Assembly (NCBI RefSeq): GCF_031599675.1 | Contig: NZ_CP134223.1 | Location: 4,836,001 to 4,900,000, forward strand | DNA length: 64,000 bases | Reading direction: 5' to 3' | Source: Paenibacillus pedocola | GTDB lineage: Bacteria; Bacillota; Bacilli; Paenibacillales; Paenibacillaceae | Shown here: in pieces, positions 1-9,900 of the stretch | Layout of the letters: each line of letters begins with the position of its first letter | Position numbering within the stretch: the stretch's first letter is position 1 | The notes under the pieces: generated by a model | Database searches by the model: none | What the model was told of the DNA's origin: nothing | The model's input: the letters and a program-made list of their open reading frames with translations, nothing else | Made by a program: the position numbers and the translations under genes

Positions 1-515
1 GCTGTCTTCGCCACAATAAATTTATGTCTCTAATCATACAGGATTATAAAGGAATACGAAAGCGGAAGAAGCAGAATACAGCTCATCTGGAAGATAGATA
101 TTTAAAATATGGTACGGTCGGGGAGTTGGAGGGCTGCGAAACATCTCATACAAAATCTCAGAGCAAAGAAAAGAGCATGAGACAATGTTTAACATAATGG
201 CCGTAGTTTAAACAGCGAAGATTACGCTAAAAACAGTAATTACAAGTACGGGCTTGGCCAAGTTGCTGGAACAGGCCTGTTATTACTAGCGAAAACTGTA
301 TCAGTAACAGAAAACAAGAATTTCAGTGCGATCTAGCCATCCTTTTTTTTAAAAACCGGCTTTTCAAAGTAATCTGTGTAAATAACTAAGGAATTACTTC
401 CTCAGAGGCAACAGAGCTCTATTGAAGTGCACCCTTTATTCTGCAAATAGATTCGAAAATCCATAAAAAGGCGGCTGTAAGCGGTTTGTCCCCTGCCTGA
501 AGCACCAAAAAAGCC
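1..515. other. Left edge without a recognisable gene
   Basis: I see no convincing gene here. Two short open stretches exist on the plus strand: about 57 codons from an ATG at 24 to a stop at 195-197, and about 48 codons up to a TAG near 346. They are in different frames, lack a ribosome site, and their products (the first Lys-rich, the second with a short hydrophobic GTGLLLLA run) match no family I recognise. They could be decayed remains of a gene extending left of the window. Confidence 0.3.
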
Positions 516-612
516 AAAAAAAAAGAAACACCCTTAGCAGCTTAAAAAGCTGATTCGGCGGCGGACGTATGAAAAGGAGATCTTCCCGGTCATACGTCCG
601 CCGAGGTGTTTC
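516..612 (-). terminator. Multi-armed intrinsic terminator of the addBA-sbcDC operon
   Basis: Read on the minus strand, an outer 8-bp stem (605-612 with 525-532) encloses a 14-bp perfect stem (590-603 with 559-572, 17-nt loop) and a small hairpin (539-551). It is followed directly by a run of nine T after the outer stem. It lies 80 nt past the sbcC stop. The U-tract placement makes this a terminator; the three-helix shape is unusual. Confidence 0.75.
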
Positions 613-692
613 TAAAATGATGTCGGCTTAGCTGTATTATAACAGGGGTTTGAAGGTGTCTCTGTGATCGACATCACATCAAACCCCAAGTC

Positions 693-3600
693 TCACATTT
701 TTTCCAAAAGAATGTGCGAACCCCCGCCTCCCTGCTCGGCAGGAACAACAATCAGCTTGCGCGGCAGCCGTGCCCGAAGCTCGGGAACATGGCTGATGAT
801 GCCGACGGCCAGCTGATCATTATGCAATCTCTCCAGAGAAGTAATGACGGTATCCAGCAGGTCCGGATCAAGTGTGCCGAAGCCTTCATCCAGGAAGAAG
901 AATTGCAGCGGATACTGCCCCCGCAGCTGGATCTGTGCCGATAAGGCAAGCGCCAGCGAGAGAGAGGTCAGGAACGTCTCGCCGCCTGACAACGTGGAGA
1001 CCGGACGTCTCACGCCTCCGTTCCCGTCATCGCGGATGACAAAGCCGCCTCCCGAGTCGACCTCCAGCGCGTACCGCTGCTTGCTCAGGAAGCGCAGCCG
1101 CTGTGACGCGGCCTGGCATACCTGCATCAGCTGCTCCTCAGCGATATATTCAACGAAGGCATTTCCGCGCAGCACTGCCTGCAGCTTGGACAAGCTGTCC
1201 TGAAGCGCGGCATGCTCCACCCGCTGGCCCTCAAGTTCCATCCAGCGCACATGGCGGTGCTGCAAATCTTCCAGATCGCGCTCGGCGCGCGCCCGGTGCT
1301 GCAGCGACTCCTCATCGTCCTCTTTGCACCGCTGAAGGGCAGTCTGACTCTCCAGCCATTCCTCGCTGCTGAGCACAGCACCCTGCAGCTTGTCTTCAAT
1401 GCTGCGCAGCTGCAGGTTCACCTCAGCCTCAGCCTCGCGATGACTCCGCACCTGTACAGCAGCGGCACTCCGTTCTTCCGGCGGCAAAGCTGCCGCTTCC
1501 ACTTCGGAGGCCGAGCCAAACGGAGAAGACTGCAGGCTCTCCTCCCAGCGGGAAGCTGCCTCGGTGTAGTGCTCGTGAGCTGATTCTGCCGCCTGCCGGG
1601 CAATAGCAGCTTCCTTCAGCTCATGCTGTGCTTTCTCCGCAGCCTGGCGGTGACTCTGTCTGCTGTTCTCCAGTGCAGACTGCAGCTTATGCAGCTGCTG
1701 CTCACATTCTGCAAGCAGACCAGCCGCGGGACGGCCGCCTGTCCACTGGTGCAGGCGCTGCTCTTTCTCACGCTCCAGGGCTTCTTTGCCTTCAAGCTGT
1801 GCGTGTAAGTGCGTCAGCTCCTTGTCCAGACCTGCGATTTCTTCCTGAAGCCCCTGCACAGCGGAGCTCTTCTCCTCCAGGAATTTCACGCTGATCTCAA
1901 GCCGTCCTCTGATCTCTTCGGACTGCTCATCCTTGGCCAGCATCGCGCGGTAGGCATCCTCCGCTTCATGCAGTGCCAGCTCGGGGAATAGTGAGGCCCA
2001 TTCCTGACGCAAGACGCCTAGCCGGGCATTCAGTTCCTCCGCCTTGGCTGCAAGCCCCTGTACCCATGCGGATTCAGCCTGCACAGCTGCGGCCTCCTTA
2101 TGGCATAGCTGCTGCTGCTCCTGTATGACCCGCTGCCACTCGAGCGCACCGCTGCGCAGCCCGCCGGAACGGGCTTTGCCTGCAGTCAGCCTAGACTCCA
2201 GCTCATCCAGCAGATTCTCATCCGGAACCTCTCCTAGGGATTGCGCAGACCCGGCACCAGCAGCGCCGCTCTGATCCAGAGCCACGGCCGCCGGAGATTC
2301 CGCCGGACTGCCTTGCATGCCTTCGCCGTAGACCTGCTCCAGCCATGCCGCATCCTGCTCCAGCAGGCTGTGAAACCGGTGGCGCGTCTCCAGCGCCCGT
2401 CTTGCCAGCAGGCGGACCTGCTGGAGCCTGCCCTCCAGCTCTTCCCGTTCGCCGCCGTCCTGTGAGGACGCAGGCGAAGGATGATCGGGGCTGCCGCAGA
2501 CCGGGCAAGGCAGCCCTTCCTGGAGCTCACCGGCAAGCGCAAGCGAGAGCCGGTGAAGCTCCAGGTTCTTCAGCGCGGCTTCCAGCGCGCCGCCGTGCTG
2601 CTCCAGGCGCACGGCGGCCTCTCCTGCGGCGGCTTCCGCAGCCCGCAGGTCCTCCAGGTGCAGCGCGGCTGCGGCGACCAGCCCGCCGCGCTGCGCAGCC
2701 AGCTCCTGCCGCCGGGCCTCGGCGGCGGCAGCACGCGTTTCGGCCGCCGCGAGCACCGCCGCGCGGCCCTGGCGCTCACGCTCCGCCGAGTCCCACTGGG
2801 TCTCGGCGGAGCGCAGCCCCTGCAGTCTCTGCATCGCTTCCTGCAGAGACTGCCGCTCCTGGGAGCGGACGGCAAGCGGCTGCAGGCTCTGCTGCAGCTC
2901 CTGCTGCTTCTTTTGGCCGCGGGCCAAAAGCTCCCGCTCCCGGGCCATGCGCTCCTGCGAGGCGGCCAGCCCGCTGGAGGCCGTATCCCGGCGCGCCAGC
3001 ACCTCGGCGCGCTCCTGCCGCAGCCCGCCGAGCTCGGCTTCGAGCTCGAGCGCACGGCGGTAGGTATCGGCCCCCTGCCGGAGGGCCGGCTCCTCCGCCA
3101 GCAGCGCAGCCTGCGCCGCAGCTTCAGCCGCGGCAAGCCCCGCCGCTTCCCGCTCAGCGGAAGCGGCTAGTATTTCCTGGCCCTCCGCCCGGGCCAGCCG
3201 GCTCTTCCAGGCGGCCTCCGCGCTGCGCCACGCATTCAGCGCGGGCAGCCGCTGCTCGGCTTCATCAGCCTTGCCGAGCTTCTGCTCCAGGAGGAGGATA
3301 CTCTCCTCCTGGGCCAGCAGTGCCTGCCGTTTCGCCTCGCGGCGGGAACGCTCCTCCTGTAGCTCGCGGATCTTCGCGAAGCGCTCGGAGCGCTGCTGGG
3401 CAGCCTCCAGCAGCTTACGGCATTCCGCCGCGCGCCGGACCGCTTCCTGCAGCCGTGCTGCCGCTGCCTCGACATCCGCCTTACCGGCGCTGCCCAGCCC
3501 CTGCTGCTCCGCCTCCAGCGCTCGCAGCGCCGCCTCATTGTCCTTGACCCTGCGGCTGAGCTTAAGAGCCAGCTGATCCCCGTATTGCTCCAGATGAAAG

Positions 3601-4121
3601 AGCCGCTGGAGCATCTGTCTGCGGTCCACACCCCGCAGCGACAGGAATTCAGCAAATTTACCCTGCGGCAGCACTACCGCCCGGGTAAAGTCATCCATTT
3701 TGAGTCCGATATGTTCCTCTACACAACGGGTAACGTCAGCCAGCTTATCAGCCATGACATGGTCCCCGTCCTCAGTGACTTGGATGAAACGGCTAATGGT
3801 ATTGCTGACTGACTGTTCTCCGGTCCGTTTGAATTTCCGCTCCACCCTGTAGCGGCTGGGACCTGCCGAGGAGGTAAGTTCAAAGGTGAACGCTACGCTG
3901 AGCTGGTCTTCGGAATGATTCATAATGCCCTGCGTGCCGTTGACGGCGCGCTCCACCTTGCCGTACATCGCCAGCGTAATGGCATCCAGCAGGCTGGACT
4001 TGCCGCTGCCCGTCGGGCCGAAGATTCCGAACAGCCCTGTTTCGGTCAGGCTGGCAAAATCAATCTCCTGCTGTTCCCTGTAACTCTGAAGCCCCGAGAG
4101 CTTCAATAGAATCGGCTTCAA
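693..4121 (-). CDS. sbcC: SbcC, ATPase subunit of the SbcCD nuclease
   Basis: SMC/Rad50-like ATPase that partners SbcD to cut DNA hairpins and process blocked double-strand ends. The 1142-residue protein has a Walker A motif (GPTGSGKS, residues 35-42), long Ala/Glu/Gln-rich coiled coils, a zinc-hook CPVC near residue 539, a second coil, and a C-terminal head with an LSGGE signature and a Walker B FFFLDEG. The start is a TTG placed 8 nt after GGAGGTG, and the gene begins directly after the sbcD stop, so the two are translationally linked. The very GC-rich coil region produces long spurious open frames on the other strand. Length and motif order are normal for the family. Confidence 0.97.
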   Translation of the reverse strand: MKPILLKLSGLQSYREQQEIDFASLTETGLFGIFGPTGSGKSSLLDAITLAMYGKVERAVNGTQGIMNHSEDQLSVAFTFELTSSAGPSRYRVERKFKRTGEQSVSNTISRFIQVTEDGDHVMADKLADVTRCVEEHIGLKMDDFTRAVVLPQGKFAEFLSLRGVDRRQMLQRLFHLEQYGDQLALKLSRRVKDNEAALRALEAEQQGLGSAGKADVEAAAARLQEAVRRAAECRKLLEAAQQRSERFAKIRELQEERSRREAKRQALLAQEESILLLEQKLGKADEAEQRLPALNAWRSAEAAWKSRLARAEGQEILAASAEREAAGLAAAEAAAQAALLAEEPALRQGADTYRRALELEAELGGLRQERAEVLARRDTASSGLAASQERMARERELLARGQKKQQELQQSLQPLAVRSQERQSLQEAMQRLQGLRSAETQWDSAERERQGRAAVLAAAETRAAAAEARRQELAAQRGGLVAAAALHLEDLRAAEAAAGEAAVRLEQHGGALEAALKNLELHRLSLALAGELQEGLPCPVCGSPDHPSPASSQDGGEREELEGRLQQVRLLARRALETRHRFHSLLEQDAAWLEQVYGEGMQGSPAESPAAVALDQSGAAGAGSAQSLGEVPDENLLDELESRLTAGKARSGGLRSGALEWQRVIQEQQQLCHKEAAAVQAESAWVQGLAAKAEELNARLGVLRQEWASLFPELALHEAEDAYRAMLAKDEQSEEIRGRLEISVKFLEEKSSAVQGLQEEIAGLDKELTHLHAQLEGKEALEREKEQRLHQWTGGRPAAGLLAECEQQLHKLQSALENSRQSHRQAAEKAQHELKEAAIARQAAESAHEHYTEAASRWEESLQSSPFGSASEVEAAALPPEERSAAAVQVRSHREAEAEVNLQLRSIEDKLQGAVLSSEEWLESQTALQRCKEDDEESLQHRARAERDLEDLQHRHVRWMELEGQRVEHAALQDSLSKLQAVLRGNAFVEYIAEEQLMQVCQAASQRLRFLSKQRYALEVDSGGGFVIRDDGNGGVRRPVSTLSGGETFLTSLSLALALSAQIQLRGQYPLQFFFLDEGFGTLDPDLLDTVITSLERLHNDQLAVGIISHVPELRARLPRKLIVVPAEQGGGGSHILLEKM

Positions 4122-4122
4122 G

Positions 4123-5307
4123 CTAGTTCACCTCCCCTTCCTCCGGCTGCCGCCGGTCCTCTTCTTCCGCCAGTTCCAGGAAGAGCCTGATCAGGCTGTC
4201 CTCCGGCTCCGCTCCCCCGGTCTGCCGCCGATAGAATTTGCGGAAAAGCTCCTGCACCGGCATGCGTGAGCGGGAGATCTCCTCCAGCTCAAGCTCCATC
4301 TGCGGATAAACCGGGCGGATATGTATAATCCCTTCCCGCGATTTGCGCAGCCGCTGAATATCATTCATGGACATCGCTTCCGTCAGGCGCAGCTCCAGAT
4401 CTATAAAGGCTGAGGCATCCCGGCCTTCATCCAGCCAGCGGTAAACTTCCTCCAGCCCTCCCGAGGATCTCCAGTTCACCAGCGGACGGCCGCAGCGGAG
4501 ATAGATTTCCTCGAAGACCGGCTCTCCGCCGGGAACGACGTCTACCAGCGTTACCGACTTCGCCTGGCCTGCTTCGGAGAAGCTGTAGGCCAGAGGCGAG
4601 CCGCTGTAGCGGATCATCCCGTCAGCTTTGACCCGCTGGGCACGGTGCAAATGTCCAAGCGCCGTATACTGTGCCCCGCAGGACAAAGCAGACGGATCTA
4701 CGGTATACGCTCCGCCAACCTGAATCGGACGCTCTGAATCACTCTCCACTCCGCCAAGCACATAGATATGGCTCATCGCCAGATTTACGGTCTGCGGGGT
4801 GAACTCCCGGCCCAGCAGCTTCATCAGCTTGCCTACCCGGGCACTGTAAGCGAGCCGGAGCTCATCCTCACCGCTCTCCCCGGCAAGCAGCTCACCGAGC
4901 CGGGCTTCTGAAGGATAAGGGAGCGCAGCGATTTTGGCGGTTTCGCCTGTCCGGACTGCATGCACCGTTACCGGCATTGAAGTCGGCATACCCACCAGGG
5001 TAATGCCCTGTCTGAGTACAAGCGGGGAGACCGAGGCTACGCGTTCCGGCTGGTCATGATTGCCGGAGATGACGACCAGCGGCCTGCCGCCTGCCGTCAG
5101 TCTTGCAGCAGCATCATAGAACAGCTGCTCCGCCGCCGCCGGAGGATTCACCGAATCATAGACATCTCCCGCCATCAGAATAAGATCAGCCTGCGCAGAG
5201 TCGGCAATCTCCACCAGCTCATCGATGAACTGCTCCTGCTCCTTCTGCCGGCTCCGTCCTTCCAGCGTTCGGCCCAAGTGCCAGTCGCCTGTATGCAATA
5301 TGCGCAT
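4123..5307 (-). CDS. sbcD: SbcD, Mre11-like nuclease subunit
   Basis: Metallophosphoesterase nuclease of the SbcCD complex. All phosphoesterase motifs are visible in order: HTGDWHLG near the N-terminus, AGDVYD, SGNHDQPE and GHLHRAQ, followed by the capping domain. An in-frame ATG nine codons upstream (5334) exists, but the ATG at 5307 opens the conserved MRILHTGDWH start and follows a GAGGGCGG ribosome site, so I chose it (394 residues). It sits upstream of sbcC in the same transcript and is separated from addA by about 420 bp that carry a palindrome array. Confidence 0.95.
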   Translation of the reverse strand: MRILHTGDWHLGRTLEGRSRQKEQEQFIDELVEIADSAQADLILMAGDVYDSVNPPAAAEQLFYDAAARLTAGGRPLVVISGNHDQPERVASVSPLVLRQGITLVGMPTSMPVTVHAVRTGETAKIAALPYPSEARLGELLAGESGEDELRLAYSARVGKLMKLLGREFTPQTVNLAMSHIYVLGGVESDSERPIQVGGAYTVDPSALSCGAQYTALGHLHRAQRVKADGMIRYSGSPLAYSFSEAGQAKSVTLVDVVPGGEPVFEEIYLRCGRPLVNWRSSGGLEEVYRWLDEGRDASAFIDLELRLTEAMSMNDIQRLRKSREGIIHIRPVYPQMELELEEISRSRMPVQELFRKFYRRQTGGAEPEDSLIRLFLELAEEEDRRQPEEGEVN

Positions 5308-5378
5308 TTCCGCCCTCTTTTCCCCGCCCATCATGCGGCATTCATAGATTCATAGATTTTGTACCTAAACGTGAAACT

Positions 5379-5624
5379 AGCAATGATGCTCTATAACAAT
5401 AGAAATCATGGCTTAAAACAATAACTATCGGTTATGAGACTGCACTTTGTGCAATAGAATCCTTATCGACGTTAGACAAATCGCATTCTGTTGTACCCCG
5501 TACAATAGAATTTAGAATTATGGAACAAAGGCGCCTGATCCACAAGATTCTGCTGTACAACATACAATAGATTCAATTCCCGAACGAATTTAGGGAACTT
5601 CTGTTGCACAAAGTACAATAGAAC
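5379..5624. repeat. Array of five 27-nt palindromic units between addA and sbcD
   Basis: Units lie at 5379-5405 (degenerate), 5434-5460, 5485-5511, 5547-5573 and 5598-5624. Each is two 12-nt arms around a 3-nt loop. The best (5485-5511) pairs fully with one G-T wobble. The right arm ends CAATAGAAT or a close variant and the left arm resembles TTCTGTTGYAC. Spacers are 28, 24, 35 and 24 nt. A looser inverted repeat (TATTTG/CAAATA) follows near 5702-5719, just past the addA stop. Function is unknown; the units would form hairpins in RNA or single-stranded DNA. Confidence 0.75.
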
Positions 5625-5727
5625 ACGCCCGAAGCCAGCAGAACCCCAAGTGGGATTCGGCTCATTGCAGGCAGCTGCCCATCCAGCTGGAGCAGTGATT
5701 CTATTTGCACGTTCAAATAAACTAGAT

Positions 5728-8700
5728 TTATAGTTTCACGGCATGTCCGCCGTCGAAAAAGTACAGCCAAATCTCGCTGACCGGCTCGCCTAATATATCA
5801 TACAGCGCTTTACTGTACAGCTCGAGCTGGAACCGGTATTTCTCTTTCAGCGCTTCCACTCCGCCTTGGTGCTCCAGCACGGCATCTGTCTTGTAATCCA
5901 GCAGAATCAGCCGCCCCTCCTCACGGAACAGACAGTCAATGACCCCCTGGATCAGTACAGCCTCGCCAAGGGCACCGCCGTTTGCGGCTGACAGCCCTTC
6001 CGCCTCATCGTAATAATCAAGTCCCTGATACGCTTCACCAGCCGGAACCATGTAGCTGAACGGCTGCTCTCTGCGCTTCCATTCGGCGTGAAGCAATCTG
6101 TGCCCCAGCTCGCTGGCATAAAAGGCCTCTACTTCGCCGAGGTCTACCGCCTCCGCCTGCTCTTCGCTGAGAATAGCCACCCGGGTTAGCTCGGCCAGTG
6201 AGGCTACCAGTATTGTACGGTCAACAGGCCCGTCCAAGGGGATATGCTGCATTACCGTATGATAGGCCGTTCCGCGTTCCGTACTGGACAAGCCCCGCTT
6301 CTCCATGAACTTGGGGCGCCGCAGATGGAGGCTCTCCGCCCGGGCCGCATTGCCCTGCCGTTTATGTCCTTTCACAGATCTGACAGGAACCCCTTCCTCC
6401 AACAAATCATAGGACGGCTGCTCCTGCAGCGACAGCATCGCCTTCAGCTCCGTTACTGAGGTTTTGGCAGGAATGGCGGAAGCCGCAGCCAGCGGATACT
6501 GCCATTCCAGTCTGACGGCAATCTCCGGAGCGGCTGCTGTTCCGTAGGCAGACACTGGTTTAGCCTTGCGCAGGGCTTCGAGCACCAGCCGCTTCTCCTC
6601 GTTCTTCGCCGTGTCATCTTCACCGGCCAGAAAAGCGCCTGAACTCAGTCCGGCAGCGTCCTGCACCGAGATGCTCCAGTTGGAGCTGTCGCCATGCAGC
6701 ACAGTAGATCCGGTGCCTTCCACTCCGGCCAGCTTGCGTAACATGGCCGCGCCTGGATGCCGGATCAGCGCAGGTCCTACCCAATCCAGGTAGCTGCGTC
6801 CCCTGGCCAGCAGATGGTCAGGCAGCAGCAGCTCCTCGCGGTTCTGCGTACTGGTCCAAGCGGACACGGCACGCGGCACATCTCTTAACGTGCCTACGAG
6901 AATCATTTTATCCCGCGGCCGGGTTAAGCCCACATACAGCACCCGCATCTCCTCGGCCAGCAGTTCCAGCCGTGACCGGCGGTTGATGGCTAAGTAAGGG
7001 AGAGTCGGATAACTGACTCTAGTCTCCCGTTCCACAAAACGCGGTCCGAAACCAAGCTCCTTATGCATGAGGAACGGAGAATACAGGTCCTGGCGGTTGA
7101 AGGGCTTAGCCATTCCGGCCAAAAAGACTACCGGAAATTCCAGCCCCTTGGATTTGTGTATTGTCATAATCCTTACTCCGCCCGCTTCCTCACCGCTTCC
7201 TCCGGCAACCCCGAGGTCGCCCCCGTTCTCTCTAAGCCGGTTAATAAAGACGAGAAAACGGAACAATCCGCGTGCCGAGGTGTCGTTTTCGAATTGTACA
7301 GCCCGGTCATACAGTGCTTTGAGATTGTTCTGGCGCTGGAATCCGCCCGGCAGTCCGCCGACCCATTCCAGATATCCGCTCTCCCCGTATATCCGCCAGA
7401 TTAATGTGCTGAGGCTGCCCTGCCGTGCCGCATTCCTCCAGCTGTCCAGCTGTTCGAGGAAATGCAGCAGCTTCTCCCGCAGCCGCTGCGGAATCTGTTC
7501 AGCCGCGGCTTCTGCAGAATCTTCTCCGGCAAAAGGCTCCATGGATACGGCAGTCTCTGCTTGAACCTTATCTCTTCCATATCTATATTCAGCCGCCGCA
7601 GGATCCTCATCCTGATCCAGTCCGGTAAAATAATCGACTCCCCCGCCGCTTCCCGCCCGCCGCTCCCCGGCAGCTGCCAGGAGAGCATCAAAGAAGGTGC
7701 CGTTGCTGCACAGGCGAACAGTAGCCAACTCCTCCTCACTTAAGCCGACTACAGGCGAGCGGAGCACTCCGGCAAGCGGAATATCCTGACTTGGGTTGTC
7801 GACGATCTGCAGCAGGGAAAGTGCAATTTCCACTTCTGTCGCCTGAAAATATCCTTTGTTCTGATCCCCAAAGGCCGGAATGCCTTCCAGGCGCAGCTCT
7901 TCAATCATCAGCGGTGTCCAGATCCGGGCTGAGCGCAGCAAAATTACGATGTCACCATACACCACCGGACGCATGATGCGCAGCGATTTATCGTAAATCA
8001 GCAGGGGGGCACTGCCGGTCATCCCGGTCATCTGGGATATACGCCGGGCAATCGCCCGCGCTTCCAGCTGCGCCGTCTCGCTCTCGGCCGCTTCATTCTC
8101 CTGCGCCGGGAGCTCCCCGTCTTCTCCGGCTTCCTCGGTACGTCCCCCTGAGGCTCCCCGGTCGATGAGCAGAAGTTCAGGAGCAAAGTAAGTATCCGGC
8201 CCCTTCTCTTCCGCTCCGGGAAAGTTCGCTCCGTATACCAGCTCTGCACGCTGGTCGTAGCTGATTTCGGCAACCGTCTTGTCCATAATCTGCCGGAAAA
8301 TCATATTGACGGCATTCACAACTTCCATCCGGCTGCGGAAATTGCGAGCCAGGTCAATGACCATGCCGCCCGAACCGCTATTCTCACCAGTCCTATTCTC
8401 AGCATTCATATCGGTGCCGTCATCCTCCGGCTCACCGTACCCTGCTGCGTTCACGGAACTGAAGCTGTTATATTTGTCCAGAAACAGACCCGGCTCAGCG
8501 AGCCTGAACCGGTAAATGCTCTGTTTCATATCGCCGACCATAAAACGGTTGCCCGGTGATTCCCGGGAGATCAGCCGCACAATTTCCTCCTGCACGCTGT
8601 TCGTATCCTGATATTCATCCAGCAGCACTTCATCGAACTGGTCACGGTATTCCATTGCCGCATCTGAAGGCAGGGAACGGCCCGGCTGTGAGTCGGGATG

Positions 8701-9900
8701 GCGCAGGATTTGCAGGCAGTAATGCTCCAAATCACTGAAATCCACAAGCGCCCGGCCAGCCTTCTCTGCGCGGTAGCGTTCCCCGAAGGCGATGACTGTT
8801 TCCGCCAGCTCCTGCATCAGCGGGGCCGCCTCATGCAGCTCTGCCAGATAAGAAGCGGCAGGACGGCCGAACAGCGACTTTTGCAGCTCAAGCAGGCTCT
8901 TTTTCACATTGTCACGCAGGTCTTTAACCGCCTCCTGCAGTCCGGGATCGGTTGAATCCTTCTTGCAGGCCTTCAGTTTGCCGAACGATATTTCCACAAA
9001 GATATCATATAGCTCTCCCCAGGGCCGTGAGGCCACCGCCTCCTGCAGTCCGCGTACCATGGCAAGATCTTCTGCCAGGCTGTCCGCATACGGCGCAGGG
9101 CCGCCGGGCTGCAGAGCGATGTCACGTCCCTGTATCAGCTGGCTGGCCGCTCCATCCAGCGTCAGCTTAGCTTCGCCGAGAATGCTCTGCACCCATGCCG
9201 TGTGTCCCAGACTCTCCGTGTCCGGGAGCGAAAAGTCAGCTGCGGTATCCCGCAGCCACTGCGACGGCCAGGGATGGCTGCGGGCAAAGTCATGCAGCCG
9301 CTGCACAAGAGAATGCACCGCATCGTCGCTGCGTTCCCCGCTGAACCAGTCAACCAGCTTCACGAACACACTGTCCGTCCCGTCTTCCGAGATTTCCCCG
9401 TATTTCTCTTCCAGCAATTCTTCCAGCAGTTCCTGCCGCATCATCTCCGCCTCATGCTCATTCAGAATCCGGAATCCGGGATCTATCGGGATGAGCTGGT
9501 AATAGCGGCGGATGACCTCCAGGCAGAAGGAGTGCAGCGTGGTAATGGATGCCCTGCCGAGGAGGGCGAGCTGGCGGCGCAAATGATCTGTATCTTCACG
9601 TTCTTCCCCATCTGCACCTTCCGCCTCCTCCAGCTTCCGCTCCAGCGCTTCGCGGATCCGCTGGCGCATTTCCGAGGCTGCAGCTTTGGTGAAGGTGGCG
9701 ACGAGCAGCCGGTCCACACTGAAGCCATTCTGGCTGTTACTGATTTTTCGGATAATCCGTTCTACCAGCACCGCAGTTTTGCCTGAGCCTGCTGCCGCCG
9801 CTACCAGAATATCGTCGCCGCTGCCGGCTATGGCCCGCCACTGGTCATCGCTCCAAAAACTGCCCTCCGGCTTCTCTTCGATTGTGCTTCTAATTGTCAC
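5728..9900 (-). CDS. addA: AddA, helicase-nuclease subunit of AddAB
   Basis: UvrD-type 3'-5' helicase and nuclease that, with AddB, resects double-strand breaks for RecA loading. Visible features are Walker A AAGSGKT (about residues 36-42), DEYQDTN (Walker B), the late helicase motif GVRIMTIHKSKGLEFPVVF, and a C-terminal RecB-type nuclease with GVIDCLF and LILLDYKTD. The start is GTG at 9900: it overlaps the addB stop as GTGA and has AAAGGAGGAG just upstream. A longer frame to 9936 lies inside addB. At 1390 residues it is longer than the roughly 1230 of Bacillus AddA. Some of the excess is acidic/Gly-rich linker, for example around 8360-8470 and 8060-8160. Confidence 0.97.
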   Translation of the reverse strand: MTIRSTIEEKPEGSFWSDDQWRAIAGSGDDILVAAAAGSGKTAVLVERIIRKISNSQNGFSVDRLLVATFTKAAASEMRQRIREALERKLEEAEGADGEEREDTDHLRRQLALLGRASITTLHSFCLEVIRRYYQLIPIDPGFRILNEHEAEMMRQELLEELLEEKYGEISEDGTDSVFVKLVDWFSGERSDDAVHSLVQRLHDFARSHPWPSQWLRDTAADFSLPDTESLGHTAWVQSILGEAKLTLDGAASQLIQGRDIALQPGGPAPYADSLAEDLAMVRGLQEAVASRPWGELYDIFVEISFGKLKACKKDSTDPGLQEAVKDLRDNVKKSLLELQKSLFGRPAASYLAELHEAAPLMQELAETVIAFGERYRAEKAGRALVDFSDLEHYCLQILRHPDSQPGRSLPSDAAMEYRDQFDEVLLDEYQDTNSVQEEIVRLISRESPGNRFMVGDMKQSIYRFRLAEPGLFLDKYNSFSSVNAAGYGEPEDDGTDMNAENRTGENSGSGGMVIDLARNFRSRMEVVNAVNMIFRQIMDKTVAEISYDQRAELVYGANFPGAEEKGPDTYFAPELLLIDRGASGGRTEEAGEDGELPAQENEAAESETAQLEARAIARRISQMTGMTGSAPLLIYDKSLRIMRPVVYGDIVILLRSARIWTPLMIEELRLEGIPAFGDQNKGYFQATEVEIALSLLQIVDNPSQDIPLAGVLRSPVVGLSEEELATVRLCSNGTFFDALLAAAGERRAGSGGGVDYFTGLDQDEDPAAAEYRYGRDKVQAETAVSMEPFAGEDSAEAAAEQIPQRLREKLLHFLEQLDSWRNAARQGSLSTLIWRIYGESGYLEWVGGLPGGFQRQNNLKALYDRAVQFENDTSARGLFRFLVFINRLRENGGDLGVAGGSGEEAGGVRIMTIHKSKGLEFPVVFLAGMAKPFNRQDLYSPFLMHKELGFGPRFVERETRVSYPTLPYLAINRRSRLELLAEEMRVLYVGLTRPRDKMILVGTLRDVPRAVSAWTSTQNREELLLPDHLLARGRSYLDWVGPALIRHPGAAMLRKLAGVEGTGSTVLHGDSSNWSISVQDAAGLSSGAFLAGEDDTAKNEEKRLVLEALRKAKPVSAYGTAAAPEIAVRLEWQYPLAAASAIPAKTSVTELKAMLSLQEQPSYDLLEEGVPVRSVKGHKRQGNAARAESLHLRRPKFMEKRGLSSTERGTAYHTVMQHIPLDGPVDRTILVASLAELTRVAILSEEQAEAVDLGEVEAFYASELGHRLLHAEWKRREQPFSYMVPAGEAYQGLDYYDEAEGLSAANGGALGEAVLIQGVIDCLFREEGRLILLDYKTDAVLEHQGGVEALKEKYRFQLELYSKALYDILGEPVSEIWLYFFDGGHAVKL

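Noticed and set aside
2345-3547. 400-codon open frame on the plus strand
   Set aside because: It is an antisense shadow of the GC-rich coiled coil of sbcC, with Pro/Arg/Ala-rich low-complexity sequence.
5379-5624. CRISPR array
   Set aside because: The repeat-spacer sizes (27 nt with 24-35 nt spacers) look similar, but the repeats differ at many positions and no cas gene is near.
5573-5770. 65-codon minus-strand frame
   Set aside because: It overlaps the addA end and the palindrome array and resembles no protein.
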